A stretch of DNA of 64,000 bases from positions 12,990,088 to 13,054,087 of the forward strand of contig OX453272.1 in NCBI GenBank assembly GCA_949710005.1. Reading direction: 5' to 3'. Within the stretch, counting starts at the first letter, position 1. Each line of letters opens with the position of its first letter. A model generated the notes under the pieces. The model worked only from the letters and a program-made list of their open reading frames with translations, was not told the DNA's origin and searched no databases. This document shows, in pieces, positions 33,467-45,239 of this stretch. A program made the position numbers and the translations under genes. The DNA is from Ricordea florida (Eukaryota; Cnidaria; Anthozoa; Corallimorpharia; Ricordeidae).

Positions 33467-33765
33467 TGTAGACAGGGTTCACTTCAATGTCACTGTTTTC
33501 TTCTTCCTCTGTAAGATCTACAAATAATAAGAATCCCATTAGTAAACTGTTAGTGAAGCATATTACAAAAGTTTCGTGGCTTACCGATTAAATCTACTTG
33601 AACTTTTGCGTTCCTCGTTCGCTTCAAACAGTCCGTTTGGCAGTCGCGATCAAAGAAGGATCTTCTACCAGGATCTAGACACTTTGACCGTTGCTGTTTT
33701 TGCGCTCTTTTTAGTACCAACTTGGCTCTCTTTGCGTTGTCTGTCAACACCTTGTCAGGAGTGCG
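33441..33765 (-). CDS. Unrecognised small basic ORF A, possibly spliced, 5' end unclear
   Basis: The open frame (about 33765-33550) is lysine- and arginine-rich (KRAKLVLKRAQKQQRSK, RNAKVQVDL). No ATG lies at its start, and the frame enters the neighbouring retroelement, so the 5' end may be truncated. A good donor (ATCG then GTAAGC, exon ending at 33585) and acceptor (TTATTTGTAG, exon starting at 33517) define a 67-bp intron. Splicing keeps the frame open into an acidic end (LTEEEENSDIEVNP) that stops at 33441, inside the 5' part of ORF B. Confidence 0.4.
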
Positions 33766-34690
33766 TTTTACGCCCAGTCGTACCTCAGGTGGATAGCATC
33801 CTTAAATTCCCTCTTATGCAAGGTAAAATCCATATCCTTTAGAGGGAGGACCGTCAGCCAACTTGAGGCCCCTTTTTCTGTTGCAAGCTCAACCGCTCTC
33901 TTAGGTCTATAAGGAAGATCACTCTTAACTTCCTCGAAATTGCCACTCAAGCTTTGTTCCTTTTCCTTACGAGCTTCTTGTTGCAGTGACCTTACTGTGT
34001 TGTCATCAGGCAACACATGTGCTTGTAATACAATTTGTTCTACTAGCGGAGCAGTCACCTTTGTTGAAGCTATGTACTCTGGAGATGCAAGTTCCATAGG
34101 GTTGACTAGACCCAGTCCTCCCATACGCACTGGTAGGGCCAACAGGTTCTGTTCAGTATCCATACATGTATGACCTGTAAGTGCTGGTATAAGGGAATCG
34201 GCTATTGCACGCTCTAAAGGTCCCAGGAGACACTCGATATCGGGTAGCGTTCTAAGAAAATACGTCCAATTGGAATTTGCAGACGGGTTATCAAAGGCTG
34301 GAGACTGATGGTGTAAAGGTTCATAGCAAGAGGATCTCCCTCTGTGGTACCCTCTTCCGATCTCAGTTCCTTTCCACCAGTAACGAATAGTCGTGCAGCA
34401 CACCTGTAGGTATTAATCGCATACGCTGCTATGATTGGACACAGCACTCGTATATTGTGCAGCGTGGCAGTTCTGTTCAGGGCATTAAAAGCGTTAGGGG
34501 CATCAATAAGCAGAACAGCATCTGTTTCATCGGCCTGAAATATATCACGCATGGCATGAGTGGCAGCTTCAGTCCCGCTTTTGTGGCCTGCGCACACCTG
34601 CAATGAGCCGCTTGCGTCAATAACATCAGGTTTCGTTTCTTTCATTACGCACTTCCCAATTATCCTCCGTAATTCCTCTCCAACTCCGAT
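33766..34690 (-). pseudogene. Reverse transcriptase with central deletion, split by the nested block
   Basis: The N-terminal RT region (34690-34280) has [14 protein letters not shown], then [14 protein letters not shown], motif A as [14 protein letters not shown] and motif B as [14 protein letters not shown]. At about 34270 it joins, out of frame, a region lying well downstream in the intact protein ([45 protein letters not shown]). The catalytic FADD or YADD segment is lost. At 33766 the frame hits a stop. The missing C-terminus reappears at 31125. The 5' end abuts a TAA-repeat tract. Confidence 0.65.
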
Positions 34691-34718
34691 CGGCCGGACC
34701 GCACCCTCCCCTTTACCA

Positions 34719-34773
<55 letters not shown>

Positions 34774-34973
34774 TAAAACAATAACAATAATGATAATAAT
34801 TACAAGAAATGAGAAATTAAAAAAAGTGATAATGATGTAATAAGTAAATATTTCGTATTCCAATAAGTAAATACTTAAATTAGGGCCTTATCTCAGGAAA
34901 ACAATTACGAGATCTTTAAAAACTAACTTCGCGAGGTTTTGCGAGAGTCATATTTGTAGTTTCTAATTTCTAG
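34719..34973 (+). mobile_element. Helitron-like 3' end with (TAA)n tract
   Basis: A TAA-repeat run (34721-34770) is followed by AACAATAATGATAATAATTA and AT-rich sequence. The conserved terminus AACTAACTTCGCGAGGTTTT comes next, with ATATTTGTAG at 34959 and TTTCTAG at 34973. It is collinear with the minus-strand copy at 9828-10035. The run abuts the truncated RT gene. Confidence 0.5.
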
Positions 34974-34975
34974 TC

Positions 34976-36235
34976 CAGGGTACAGTGATCATATTAATTA
35001 TTTCTTTATCAATAAATATAATTAAAGAAAAATTAGATAAGTTAAAAATACATTCCTTTTTTCAATGGCTTTCACAATGTTTTGATCTAGAGGCCTCTTC
35101 AATGACTTGCTTATTCTTTGAGATGTAGCAGTTTATGCTGCAAGAATATGTTGACTGGAAAAATGGTCAAGTAGTTTGTGGAAAAGATTGTTTGGGTCTT
35201 TTTTGCTTTGATCCAAAATAGCCCCCAGCGCAACTGTTGGTATAAATACCCCTGACTCTGGTATGAGGGGTCATTCCCTGTGACGAAAAAAAATTGTGGT
35301 TACCTTATCAATCCGGATATGTCTTCTATTCATAACAATTAATCAGTTAAGTCTTTGAAACAAATGAAGTTATCCTGGAAACCCTTACACAACCTGAAGT
35401 GCGTTAATTTGGGCTCAACAATTACCTGTTCCCTCTTAACTTAGTTGTACCTGTTAAGTGGAAACATAAAATGTTTAATCGTTTAAAATACCGGTAATTG
35501 CATACTTTTGGCTTCATACTCACGCTGTTTCCTTGGTTCCCTTGTTGTACATGTGGAGACCCATGAAATGAAGATTTTGATGTCACTTGCATTATTTCCT
35601 GAGGAGGGAGAAAATATCAGCCATTGTGAGAAGCAGACAGTTATGATTTAGTGATTGTAATCTCCACTAAGCAAATGTGTACACGCAGGGCACTTTATCA
35701 GCATGCTATAATATAAAGTAGGTCGTCTTGCTTGATTTTCATTTTTCAATACAGAGAGAAGTTTTTCCAGGAAAGAAATAGGGAGTTTTAGCCCATTTTT
35801 CCTTAATTTTCATCACCCTTGAAATTGCTGCTAAAACATTCTCCCAATTTTTCCGAACATTTTGCTTTTTCAGTGATGGAAATCGGCCTTTTAAAAGCAG
35901 AGTTATGAATTTTTAAATTTTATTTAATGGGCAATTTTTATGGACATTTAAATACAAGAGCAAGTATGGATCTTATGAATTTCCAGTGGCACCAGAATTA
36001 ACACTATGAATTACATTTTCAGCCATAACTTTGGAATGAAGCAAGCTATGGCCATGAAACTCGGCCATCATGTAGAACTTTGACAGAGCTATCATCCTAT
36101 GTGTCAATCAAGTTGCCACAACAACCCTGAGGATGTCACATTATGAATACAGAAAATACTAAGAAATAGGCAAAATTTTGATCAAATGACAATAAGTATT
36201 GAATAAAAACACAACCTGGCATTTTCTAGCCTATC
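34976..36235. other. No recognisable gene
   Basis: AT-rich non-coding sequence with no coding signal and no defined element ends. Confidence 0.4.
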
Positions 36236-36243
36236 CGAGATCA

Positions 36244-36540
36244 GGGGTTGAGGGATTAAGGGTTCTGTTTCCATACCAACCACCTCCTTTGGTATCATAT
36301 GTCAGCATATCAACAATATTAAAGGTGCCTGTTTCCATGGTAACAAGCTAATTGGGGCCGCTCCATTAAGCGATTAAGGGTTCTGTTTCCATGGCAACCA
36401 CCTTTTTGGTATTATATGTCAGCTTATCAAGTAAATGGAATCTTATAATATTCAATCTGAAACAATACAGACCAGAAACAATAACAATAAAGGTGCCTGT
36501 TTTTATGGTAACAAGATAAATGGAGCTGCTCTGAGTTAAA
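36244..36540. repeat. Diverged tandem duplication
   Basis: Two copies (about 36253-36360 and 36373-36538) share GATTAAGGGTTCTGTTTCCA, then TATGTCAGC-TATCAA, then AAAGGTGCCTGTTT-ATGGTAACAAG and GGGGCC or GGAGCTGCTC. The second copy holds about 50 extra bases. No coding content. Confidence 0.6.
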
Positions 36541-36649
36541 AAACCTTTCTGTGGAGGAGGTATGGATATTTATGGAACTACACAATTCCAAAAAAAATAT
36601 GTTCAAGTAAATATTAGTTAAGTAAAATCAAATCCCCCTTGTCTAAACC

Positions 36650-37560
36650 TTAAAGTAATGCCATTGTCCATTCATCATCATCTTCATCAATGTCGTATTT
36701 TATAATATACTCAGGATCTGCTCCAGCAGTAACATCTTCAGCAAGGCGCAAGACAGTCGCATTGAACCATTCTGCTTGCTCAGAACCATCGTCAACACAG
36801 TTGTGCATGACCCTTTTTCCAACAAGGAGATAAGGATGTTCTCGAAACTGGGGAAGCATGTTTCTGCTCCGGTAATTAGCACCTTTTGACGGGAATCTCT
36901 TAGCTTCTTTGCAAGCTTGGCTTTTTCTTCAGATAAGGTTTTGTTCCGATCATCTGAACTCCGGTAGGGGAGTCCACCTTCATTTTTGGACTCTGTTTCT
37001 TGAAAGCTGTTGAGTTCAAGAACTTCCAGTAGGTTTTGGGCAAGCTGCTCAGCTGAGAAAAGGACCCGTTTGCCTCACAGTTTTTCCTTGCTGAAAGTGT
37101 TCCTTTGTTGGTGCTTTTGCTTGAAGGACAAGTTTCTGAAACTGGAGCTGTGTAACAAGTGCCTTTTGTCTTTCCTTTTCAGAAGCAAACATCATCAGAC
37201 CTTTGTTAATTTCTTTTTCAGACTTCCATGGACCCCCCAACTCTGTAATGCCATTTACGAGATTAAGTCTTTGCTGTCACAATTTCCTTTCGGCTTCCTC
37301 CTTTGCTCTTTGTTTCTCTAACAACTTCTCCTTCTGTTGCTGGAAAATTTTCTCTTTTCTTTCCTTGTACCGAGCCATGCACTGTTTTTTCTCTTCTGGT
37401 GGTGGTGAATTAAGCCAAGTAGTAGTTTTGTTTGTCCACATTACAAGAGCTTCATGGGAAATCAAAATCTTCAAAACCTCTCTCAGACGCCATGTTAGTT
37501 GCAGGAACATTTGCTGCCTGTGCTAACTGCACTTGTACAGTTTGGAAAACTTCTTCTTAC
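36650..37560 (-). pseudogene. Coiled-coil gene with acidic C-terminal domain, broken
   Basis: Minus-strand pieces show a heptad-rich coil (EEKKQCMARYKERKEKIFQ, KEKLLEKQRAKEEAERK). After a stop comes GGPWKSEKEINKGLMMFAS, EKERQKALVTQLQFQK and LQAKAPTKEHFQQGK. The last piece (36900-36650) has LVGKRVMHNCVDDGSEQ, EWFNATVLRLAEDV and PEYIIKYDIDEDDDEW, which resembles a Tudor-like or chromatin-reader fold. Similar proteins recur in cnidarian genomes in my memory, often beside transposons. Several stops and frame changes show it is not intact. Confidence 0.5.
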
Positions 37561-37569
37561 TGTTAAGCC

Positions 37570-38430
37570 TGGAATGGTTGAGGTTTTTCCATGGTATTTG
37601 TTGAGAATAGTTCACGAGAAGCAATTATTGCTCCATGCTCCCTTTTTTGGAGATTTCTTTTTAGCATGAAGCTTGATAGTGACAAACACTTGAAAGAGTA
37701 CTGGATGTAGAGTTCTCAAAATGTCCAACAGGGAGGCATTTTAATTCTGGTTGTACATTTGAGCCTGTGTGAATTGCTTGGACAAGTGTAACTAAACCAT
37801 CAAAAGTAATGGTGATTTTACAACTTATTATACCAGTATATGATTATATACACAACAGTAATATTTTCATTTGCTGACTGAATCTTCATGACAGATAAGA
37901 AAAATGTTAAATCAAAACTTGCTTTTATAAATCAAATCTAAGGTGGAATCCAAATCAGAACTATACATCAGTGAAAATTATTTTGCCTTCCATCGATGCT
38001 TATTTACGCATATGTGCACTTGCTTTTGCATTTTTACTATTAAACGAAACATTTAAATAGGCACTGGAGGAAAGCCAGAAATGAAATACCGAAAGTATTA
38101 AGGTAAAGCCAAAATGGCTAATCAAACTTGGGGATTGGTGGATTTAATGCAGATCTAGGACAGGTTCTGGTGAAAACCAGTTAAAACTAGTTATTAAAAT
38201 TGCCCAGGTTTATTGGGTTGTCTCGGTAGATTTGGTGGATGGAAACCTGAATTGGAATAAGATTAAATTTGACTGGTATGCTGGTTGGGGTTTACACAAA
38301 ATTTACTCTCCTGGTTTATGTTCCAACACAAAACTTGATCCAGGTTGGGTTCTTAGCTCAAAATTGATTTTGTGCTGACATTTTGCTGATACGGGTTTAA
38401 TTTTAGCACTATTTTTCAACTTTGTGCTGA
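37570..38430. other. No recognisable gene
   Basis: AT-rich; the stretch 38200-38400 has repeated GGTTT and TTGGGTT words of uncertain origin. Confidence 0.35.
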
Positions 38431-38439
38431 AACACCCAT

Positions 38440-39500
38440 TTTTCACATATATTATGTTCGTTCTGCTATGATGGATGTCAAAATCTTATACATCGTGGGA
38501 AGACAAGTGATCAGCGTATAGTTCTTTGGCTTTTTCGTTTCTTCTGTTTTGGGAGTAGATATGTAATACCCTCAGTAAGCCATTCTGGTGTTTCTTCAGG
38601 GTGTTCAATAACCTTTGTGTAAGCTCTAGCTAGATCTTCATGTAAGCTGACAAAATGTTTGAGCCAGAAATTGGAAACTTTATCGTTTCCAGGTGATTTC
38701 CAGTTACTGCTTTTGTTGATAGCACAGGTGATCTCCTAGACATTTATTGCTCTCCATGACTGGACCTTAAAGTCTTTGTGCATGTCTTCTTGCCCTTTTT
38801 TCTATGCAGAGTCTTTGTTGTGTGATTTTTCTTTCTCCTAATTGTTACTCCAGAAATCTACAACTTCCTCAGGCACCAGTGGTTCATCCACATCAATCTT
38901 TCTCTTTCCCAGGTCATGGTAGAACTTTTTGGCATTCTCTTTGAATATCTTATTTTGCTAGAAATGTTTGTTTCTTTTTTTTCCAAATCTCTTTATCCTT
39001 TGCGCTTTATCTTGTATTTATTGTTTCAATGTTTCTTTGATAGTTGGCACATCCCCAGGTTTCTTGATGCCGTAGCACTTCTCAATTTTCGTCAGAATGG
39101 AAAGGTCACTTTGCTTTTTCTGGATCTCTTTCTTAATTTTTGTTTTCCAAGCAGGCTCTTTTTGCTTTTTGCCTATTTAGCTGTGTTGTCTTGGTTTTAG
39201 GCCTATTTGCTCTGCTATTACAGAGGCAGTGGTGTATACAATTTCGATGCCTTCTTTGATTTCTTTAATGGCTCTGTTGGCTGTGTCAATTGCATCATGG
39301 GCACAACGATCTTTCTTTATCTTTGGCAGGAGTGGCCTCAGTTATTTCCTGGAAATTGACTTTCCCACTTCCTCACTATATTATTTTTCATTGTTATCAT
39401 ACTCTCATCTGGCTTTATGTCTGTAGGGTCTTGTGTTTTTCCAGCACTTTCAGGTAATGTGAGAGTGTTTGCATCCACATTTACTTCAACCATCTCTTGT
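38440..39500 (-). pseudogene. LINE reverse transcriptase, N-terminal half
   Basis: Reading down the minus strand, a lysine-rich coiled region (QDKAQRIKRFGKKETNI, WERERLMWMNH) leads to the start of the RT domain. That part has NKSSNWKSPGNDKVSNFW, LVSLHEDLARAYTKVIE-like words, then PEETPEWLTEGITYL and LLPKQKKR. The P-E-W-L-T-x-G-I-T-Y-L-L-P-K block is characteristic of the LINE family whose C-terminus is at 10056-10990. Multiple stops and frameshifts are present. It abuts the Gypsy integrase C-terminus at about 39515. Confidence 0.55.
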
Positions 39501-39510
39501 TTGTCAATGT

Positions 39511-40440
39511 CTACAATCCCAGGTCTTGGATCTTGTTTCTACCTTGCACTCTTTTTCTAAGACAGACTATCTGGCCAACTTTGATTGGGACATCATGCAA
39601 TCTCTTGTCATGATGGGCTTTCCTGGTCTGGGCTGCTTGGTGGAGATGCTCCCCTGCTTTTTGGTAGGCACCTCTCAGGCAATTTTGGTGGGTGGTTAGC
39701 CAATCATGGGTACTGCTGGGAGGGTCCTCGTCCTGCTTGTTGTTTTCCTTCTCCTCCAGTAGTATGTCAACTGGTAGTCTTTGTTGCCTGCCAAACAAGA
39801 GATAATGGGGTGCATATCCAGTTGTTGGGTGTGGTGTTGCCTTGTAAGCGTACAAGAGCTCTGGCAGGTGTTCTGGTCATCGTTTCTTCCTTTCACTGGG
39901 AAGGGTCATTAGGAGATCATGCATTGAATGGTTAAACCTCACACACTAAGCGTTCCCTTGTGGGTGGTATGGTGTAGTCCTTGACTTCCTCATTCCGTAT
40001 AGATGACAAAGCTCATGGATCAGCTCGCTTTCGAAGTTCCTACCCTGGTCTGAATTAATGTGCTTTGAGATGCCAAAATGTAGGAACCATTCTTTGACAA
40101 GTGCCTTAGTGGTCGTTGCTGCTTTCGTGGTCGTTGCTGCTTTCTGGTCTCTGGTAGGTACTGCATGGGTGAATTTAGTAAACACGTCCGCCATTACCAG
40201 CGTATTCTCACATCCATCTGAGGCTGGCTCTAGGACTGTGAAATCCACTGCAAGGACTTCAAGTGGCTTGGATGCTAAGAGGCTTCCCATAGGAGTCCTG
40301 ATCCTGGGTTTTCGCATCTTAGCCAGTGTGCAACGTTCGCAATTCCTGACCCACTGTTCAACATCGGCATGTACTCTTGGCCAATAAAACCGAGTCCTGG
40401 TAAGCTTTACGGTCCGTTTGATTCCTTGGTGTCCAAGTTC
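39511..40440 (-). pseudogene. Gypsy integrase, inactivated
   Basis: The order is a zinc H2C2 region (about 40435-40330, RTRFYWPRVHADVEQW, CERCTLAKM), the core with AVDFTVLEP (first Asp) and INSDQGRNFESEL (second Asp), then YHPQGNA followed by a stop. After that stop the expected C-E-R-F-N reads C-V-R-F-N, so the catalytic glutamate is lost. The next frame gives YKATPHPTTGYAPHYLLFGR and LPVDILL. An 18-bp tandem duplication (GTGGTCGTTGCTGCTTTC, about 40110-40146) adds a repeated A-T-T-T-K-A sequence. The C-terminus joins LINE sequence at about 39515. Confidence 0.7.
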
Positions 40441-40969
40441 ATCGTATAGACTACTGAAAACTTTCTCTCTTAGGACATGTTGGCGAACAAACTGTTATCT
40501 TGCCATGTGACTGGTCTTGGATTACTCTCCAAAACAATCCATCCTCTCCCCTCATGCGGTTCCCTTGTTTAAGCAAGGTGAAGGTTTCTTTGGGTAACTT
40601 GTACCTCTCTGCTGTTGGGTTTCTTGTTTTCTGTCCGGTACTTTAGGAATGCTTTAATTGATGGGTCTTTGGACTGCATTTTGGCCAGCTCGCTTCTTAA
40701 GTACTGAGGAAACGACGAGGTTGTAGAAACCTCAGGGAAGCTGTAGTCCTTCTCTTGAGTTTTCCTTCAAGTGCCAAGGGAGATAGTCCTCTGGTTTATT
40801 GTCACTTCTGCTTGATTCTTCTTGTCTATTCAGCTGTACCACTGGCACGGTTTCTTGGACAGCAGTAATAAGTTCTGAGGGTACTGGTGTCAACCTGGCT
40901 GAGGTTGCTAGGGTGGCGGTGATTTGGCTTGCACTAATCACAGACTTTTCTGGTTTCTGGTGCTTGCTT

Positions 40970-41740
40970 TCTAACATCGTTGTTCCACAGCGCCAAGCTT
41001 AGCAGTCTCCAAAAGGTTCAGGGGGTTGTTGTCGGTCAGTTCTTCGAAGTGTGCCTTGCGTACATAACTGTGGAACTTCTCCGTAACAACCCACTTCAAC
41101 ACCAGAAATTCCAGCTTCATTGAGCTGTAGTTTTGCATGTTCCTCTCTGGCTTGTGTATGCAATGACCTGGTATTTCCCTTCGCATTCTTGGGAGAGCAC
41201 AGCTCCAAGTCCTTCCTAGCTTGCGTTTGTCTCTAAACGAAAGGCTCTGCTAAAGTGTGGGAATCCGAGAACTGGTGCTCCATCTGTCAGTGAATGACGA
41301 CGAGAGCTGCTTGTTTGTCTTCAGCTTGTGCAGACAGGAGTTCACCAGCTCATGGAGTGGCCCAGCTATCTTGGCAAATCCCTCTATGAAGCGTTGGTAG
41401 TATCCGGTAAACACCAGGAATGAACGCAGCTTCTTCAGGGTGGTTGGGACTCTCCATTCCGCTTAGCAACTATCTTCTCAGGGTCTGGTGACACCCCATT
41501 GGCCGACAGTTCATGTTCAACATAGGTCACCTTCTTTCTCAGGAAGCAACACTTTGATGGCTTGAGCTTTAAATCATGTTCCTTTAGGAAGGTAAGGACT
41601 CAGTCAAGCCTCTCCAAGTGTTCCTTAGAGGTTTGTGCAAATATGAAATACCGTCCAAATATACCAACTGGATTTGGAAAATCATTTCGTTCAGGCACCG
41701 TTGCATCAACCTCTGGAAGGTGGCTGGGGCATTAGTCAGT
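40970..41740 (-). pseudogene. Gypsy RT C-terminus and RNase H
   Basis: The RT catalytic motif region reads QLVYLDGISYLHK (41650-41661 for YLDG) instead of the usual Y-x-D-D, so one catalytic aspartate is replaced by glycine. Downstream, RNase H is represented by NYSSMKLEFLVLKWVVTEKF, TDNNPLNLLETAKLGAVE-like sequence at 41120-40985. Frameshifts occur throughout. Confidence 0.7.
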
Positions 41741-42560
41741 CCAAAAGGCAGGGATTGTACTCGTAGAGAACAAATGGTGTGATAAAAGCAGTCTTTGGTT
41801 GGTCACCATCATCCATTGCCACTTGGTTGAATTTGCTTGCAACATCAAGTGTGCTGAACCATTTGTCATTTCTAACCGCGTCATGGCTCTCTTCCATTCG
41901 TGGCAGTGGGAAGGCGTCCTTCACCGTCTTGGCCTTGCGCTTGCGATAATCAACGCACAGCCTCGGGGACCTGTCCTTCTTTCTGACTGTAACGACCGGT
42001 GATGCATAGGGACTGTGCCTTTCTTGTATGATATCCTCTTCCAGCAGTTTCTGGATGTGGTCCTTGACCTCTTGGTACTGCATCGGTGGAATTCTTCTGA
42101 AAGGCTGGGAGACTGGGATATCGTCAGTGGTGGGGATTGTGTGCTTGTATGTCCCTGTGTATCCAAGCTTGTCACCGTCCTGGACAAACACATCCTTGTG
42201 GTTAAGGAGGAGACATGTAAACTCCTTGTTTTCATCTGGGGAACAAGCGGCACCTGTTAGGTCTACGGGGCACTGGCTAGGTGTAGCAGACTCTGTTTTC
42301 CCACTGCGGCTTTGGAGAGTCACCTCTGCCTCATTGACGGAGATTCTCGATATTTCCACCTTTCTGGCTGGATTGTAGACATGCTCAGCAACCTGGAATA
42401 TGCCAATGCAAGTTCTTGGCTCAACCAAAGATCTTCATCCTTCAGATTGACGACTCTTACAAACATCTGGCCAGAGGTTGACTTGACTAATGTATTGACA
42501 TGGACAAGTCCTCTAGGCAAAGGGCCGGCGGTTGGCTCAACTAGAGCTGTGACATCTGTC
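41736..42560 (-). pseudogene. Gypsy RT N-terminal half
   Basis: A 230-residue frame holds KHTIPTTDDIPVSQPFRRI, EVKDHIQKLLEEDIIQER, SPYASPVVTVRKKDRSPR, LCVDYRKRKAKTVKDAFPLP, DKWFSTLDVASKFNQVAM and KTAFITPFVLYEYN. These are Ty3/Gypsy RT motifs 1 to 3. The motif A aspartate (STLDVAS) is intact, but the frame ends before the catalytic YxDD. Confidence 0.75.
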
Positions 42561-43120
42561 TTGGCCTGACCTCAACCCCGTCACGGCAACCATGCCAACA
42601 GACCTTGCTCGGGTGTGAACTGCTTGTTTGCCAGCCACTTTGACAAACCCATGGGCTGTTGTTGACCGGTTCTGGCCACTTACTTGTAGAACATCAACCC
42701 AGGCCGGTGGGGCTTCTTTGAGATCCGTTCTGTCCTTGGTAAACTGTCTCACCTGTCGTGTTACATTCATCCCCAGTATTCCAGGCACTTCTTCTTTGCG
42801 CTGCCTTGTTACTGGGTCATCAGAGCCTCTGACAACCAGGATTCCCCTTCTTGTGATAGTGGATCCAAAGGCTTCGACGTCCAGCTCAAACTATCCAACG
42901 TACGGGATGTTTAATCCTTTCGCTGCTGTTAATGTCAACCATCCACTTGTAGATAGGAGAGTCTTACCTTTGGGGCAGTAATTTTGATTAAAGCAACTTT
43001 TGGTGATCGTTGATACTTCGGAACCAGAGTCTAGGAGACATGGCACGGAGACCCCACTTAGCTAAACTGTTGCTGTCGGGCACTTCCCCACAGTTCTTCG
43101 GTATACCTCGTCTTGGCTAG
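42540..43120 (-). pseudogene. Gypsy aspartic protease region
   Basis: VPCLLDSGSEVSTIT (about 43060-43015) carries the D-S-G active site of retropepsins. It is followed by AFGSTITRRGILVVRGSDDP and PGILGMNVTRQVRQF (about 42840-42735), the latter close to the usual I-L-G-M-N. A stop and frame changes lie between the blocks. Confidence 0.6.
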
Positions 43121-43356
43121 GTACATTTACTTCTACGTCAGGTTAGCCAGTGTTGTCCTCTCCTGCCACCAAGCTCAGGGAGGCAGGGAGTGCTAGTTTG
43201 ACGGACAGTCATTTGGTTCTTAGTCTTTGGTGCTGTCTTGTCTGGTGGCTCAGAGCGACAATGACAGGCCATGTGTCCAGACCTACCACAGCTAAGCACA
43301 GCACAGCTAAGGCAGTTTCCACGAAAACTGGTGGCTTTGTTGTGTGCCTGGCTTTC

Positions 43357-44130
43357 TTAAGACTGGTCAGTTGATTGCAGTCGTGAAGCCTTCATCATGC
43401 CTGCTAAATCCTCCATCAGCTTCTGCTGTTTGAGCAGTGCTTTGAGGACCTGATGGAGGGAGGTGGAGGTGGCAGTGGAGTTGCACTCTTGATGGTCACT
43501 GACATCCAACACCACTTCATGTGAGGCTGTGTCATGAATGATCCTTGCTGGCTTTTCTTCTTCCTCACTCCTGCGTAGGGCTTCCTCTCTGAGATCCAGG
43601 AAGGTGGTGGAGGGGTGCTCTCGTGTAAACTTTCGAAGTTCCTTGCATAGCATGCCATCCTGGATGCTCTTTGCAAACTGGTCCCTTAAGGTCTGGTCGG
43701 GGTTGACCACGGCCTACTTGTCCACCTTGAGTGAATGATGCAAGAGCTCTCTAAGACTATGGGAGAAGGCTCGGTGGGACTCGTTGTCTCCCTGTCTTCG
43801 CTCCTAGAAGAGCTTTAGAAGCTGTGGGAGTGATCTCTTCTCCCCAAATGCGTCAAGTAGAATATCCAGGCAGTTTGGATCTTCTCTGTCTTCCTGAGGG
43901 AACAAGTGCACCTCCTCTTTAAAAGGGCCAACTAGGTGCGACGAGATAAAGTCTACACTTTCCTCCCTGGACATTTCTTGTGCGGCCATAGCTGCTGTCA
44001 GCTCCTCTATGAAGTCCTGGACAGGTTGTTCGTCTTCTGTACGTCTCCCAGAAAATTTCTTAAGACCTCTGTCTCGAGGGAGTGCTACAATTCTCTATGA
44101 CTCAAATTTCCAAGAGAGCTTTGCTTGCCT
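43357..44130 (-). pseudogene. Gypsy gag relic
   Basis: From about 44130 the frame reads RGLKKFSGRRTEDEQPVQDF, EELTAAMAAQEMSREESVDF, HLFPQEDREDPNCLDILLD. After a stop, it continues with PDQTLRDQFAKSIQDGMLC and FTREHPSTTFLDLREEALRR. A degenerate zinc knuckle follows (CLSC, CG, GHMACHC) at about 43330-43270. This layout, a capsid-like domain followed by a CCHC knuckle, fits a Gypsy gag. Confidence 0.6.
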
Positions 44131-44134
44131 CTTG

Positions 44135-44965
44135 GCGTGACTGAGAAACAGAATATTCAATCTCTAAAGAAAATGTAACACAGTCTACTGATTGTAGCTT
44201 CAGAACAATAGAATTAAACAGGTTCTTATACATGCAATAGATAGAATACTAATACAATCACAAAATGGTAAATCTGTGGCCATTTGCTACAGAAAGTAAC
44301 AAAATAACAGTCATAGCAATTATAAATAATCTAAATGTTAAATGAATGCTGTTTAACATTACAATGTGATGACAGCTATAAAACTGGTGGGGTCACTAAC
44401 AAGAGTTTGAGTCATCATATTACACTGTTGTTCACTTAAACTGGGACAAATAATACTGGATTACTGAACCGTTCCTCCATGAAATCGAGCTTATTCAACA
44501 TGAAATGCTACTCTACTCAAACTGGGATCACTTAAACAGAATAGAAAATGAAACAAAAGGTAAGCAAACAAAAACGAGCGCTTTCAAGTAGCTATAACAT
44601 AAACAAACTGGCTGTGCTTGTAAACTGAGAAATATAAAATACAAAGCATATATACTGAGCAATGTAGACAGAGTGGCTTGACTTGAAAAGGGAACTTGGA
44701 AGGAAGGACATCTTCCGAGCAACTACCAGTGTGAAGGCCCAAGTGCAACTGACTAAACTAAGTTGTAACTACTAATTTTCTTGCGGTTCTAAATGAGATC
44801 ACATCCGGTGACTTCAAGGCATAGGAATTCGCAAGTAGACCACAGTTTGTCACGCTTAATTCCTAAATGCTGAGAGGCTCTAACTTATTCTAAAAGAAAA
44901 TAGACTACCCACAAAATTAGCTGTTATGCTCTGAAACAAACCGATTGTAGCAAAACGATACAGTA
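44135..44965 (-). other. Probable Gypsy LTR/5' leader, poorly resolved
   Basis: No coding sequence. It lies between the gag start and a repeat unit containing a TGTGACC-type LTR start, so the region may hold the rest of an LTR and the primer site. I could not identify a primer binding site. Confidence 0.3.
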
Positions 44966-45053
44966 TGTGGTTTGTGTGGGACTACATCACACAGTTCCTT
45001 TGTTCATTACTTGCATACTTTCTAACAAAAATAAAATGCCGACTTAGAGATAA

Positions 45054-45164
45054 TTTCCTCGCGAAGCGAGGCCGAAGGCTGAGCGTAGCGAGGTTACTCA
45101 TCGTGTCGGTTCCGGTCAGGCCACGTGGCTCGCAAGCCCGAGTAAATCGAGCCGAGAGTTTTTA

Positions 45165-45239
<75 letters not shown>

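Noticed and set aside
33576..33842. Plus-strand ORF across the RT/cluster junction
   Set aside because: Antisense shadow of ORF A and the RT fragment.
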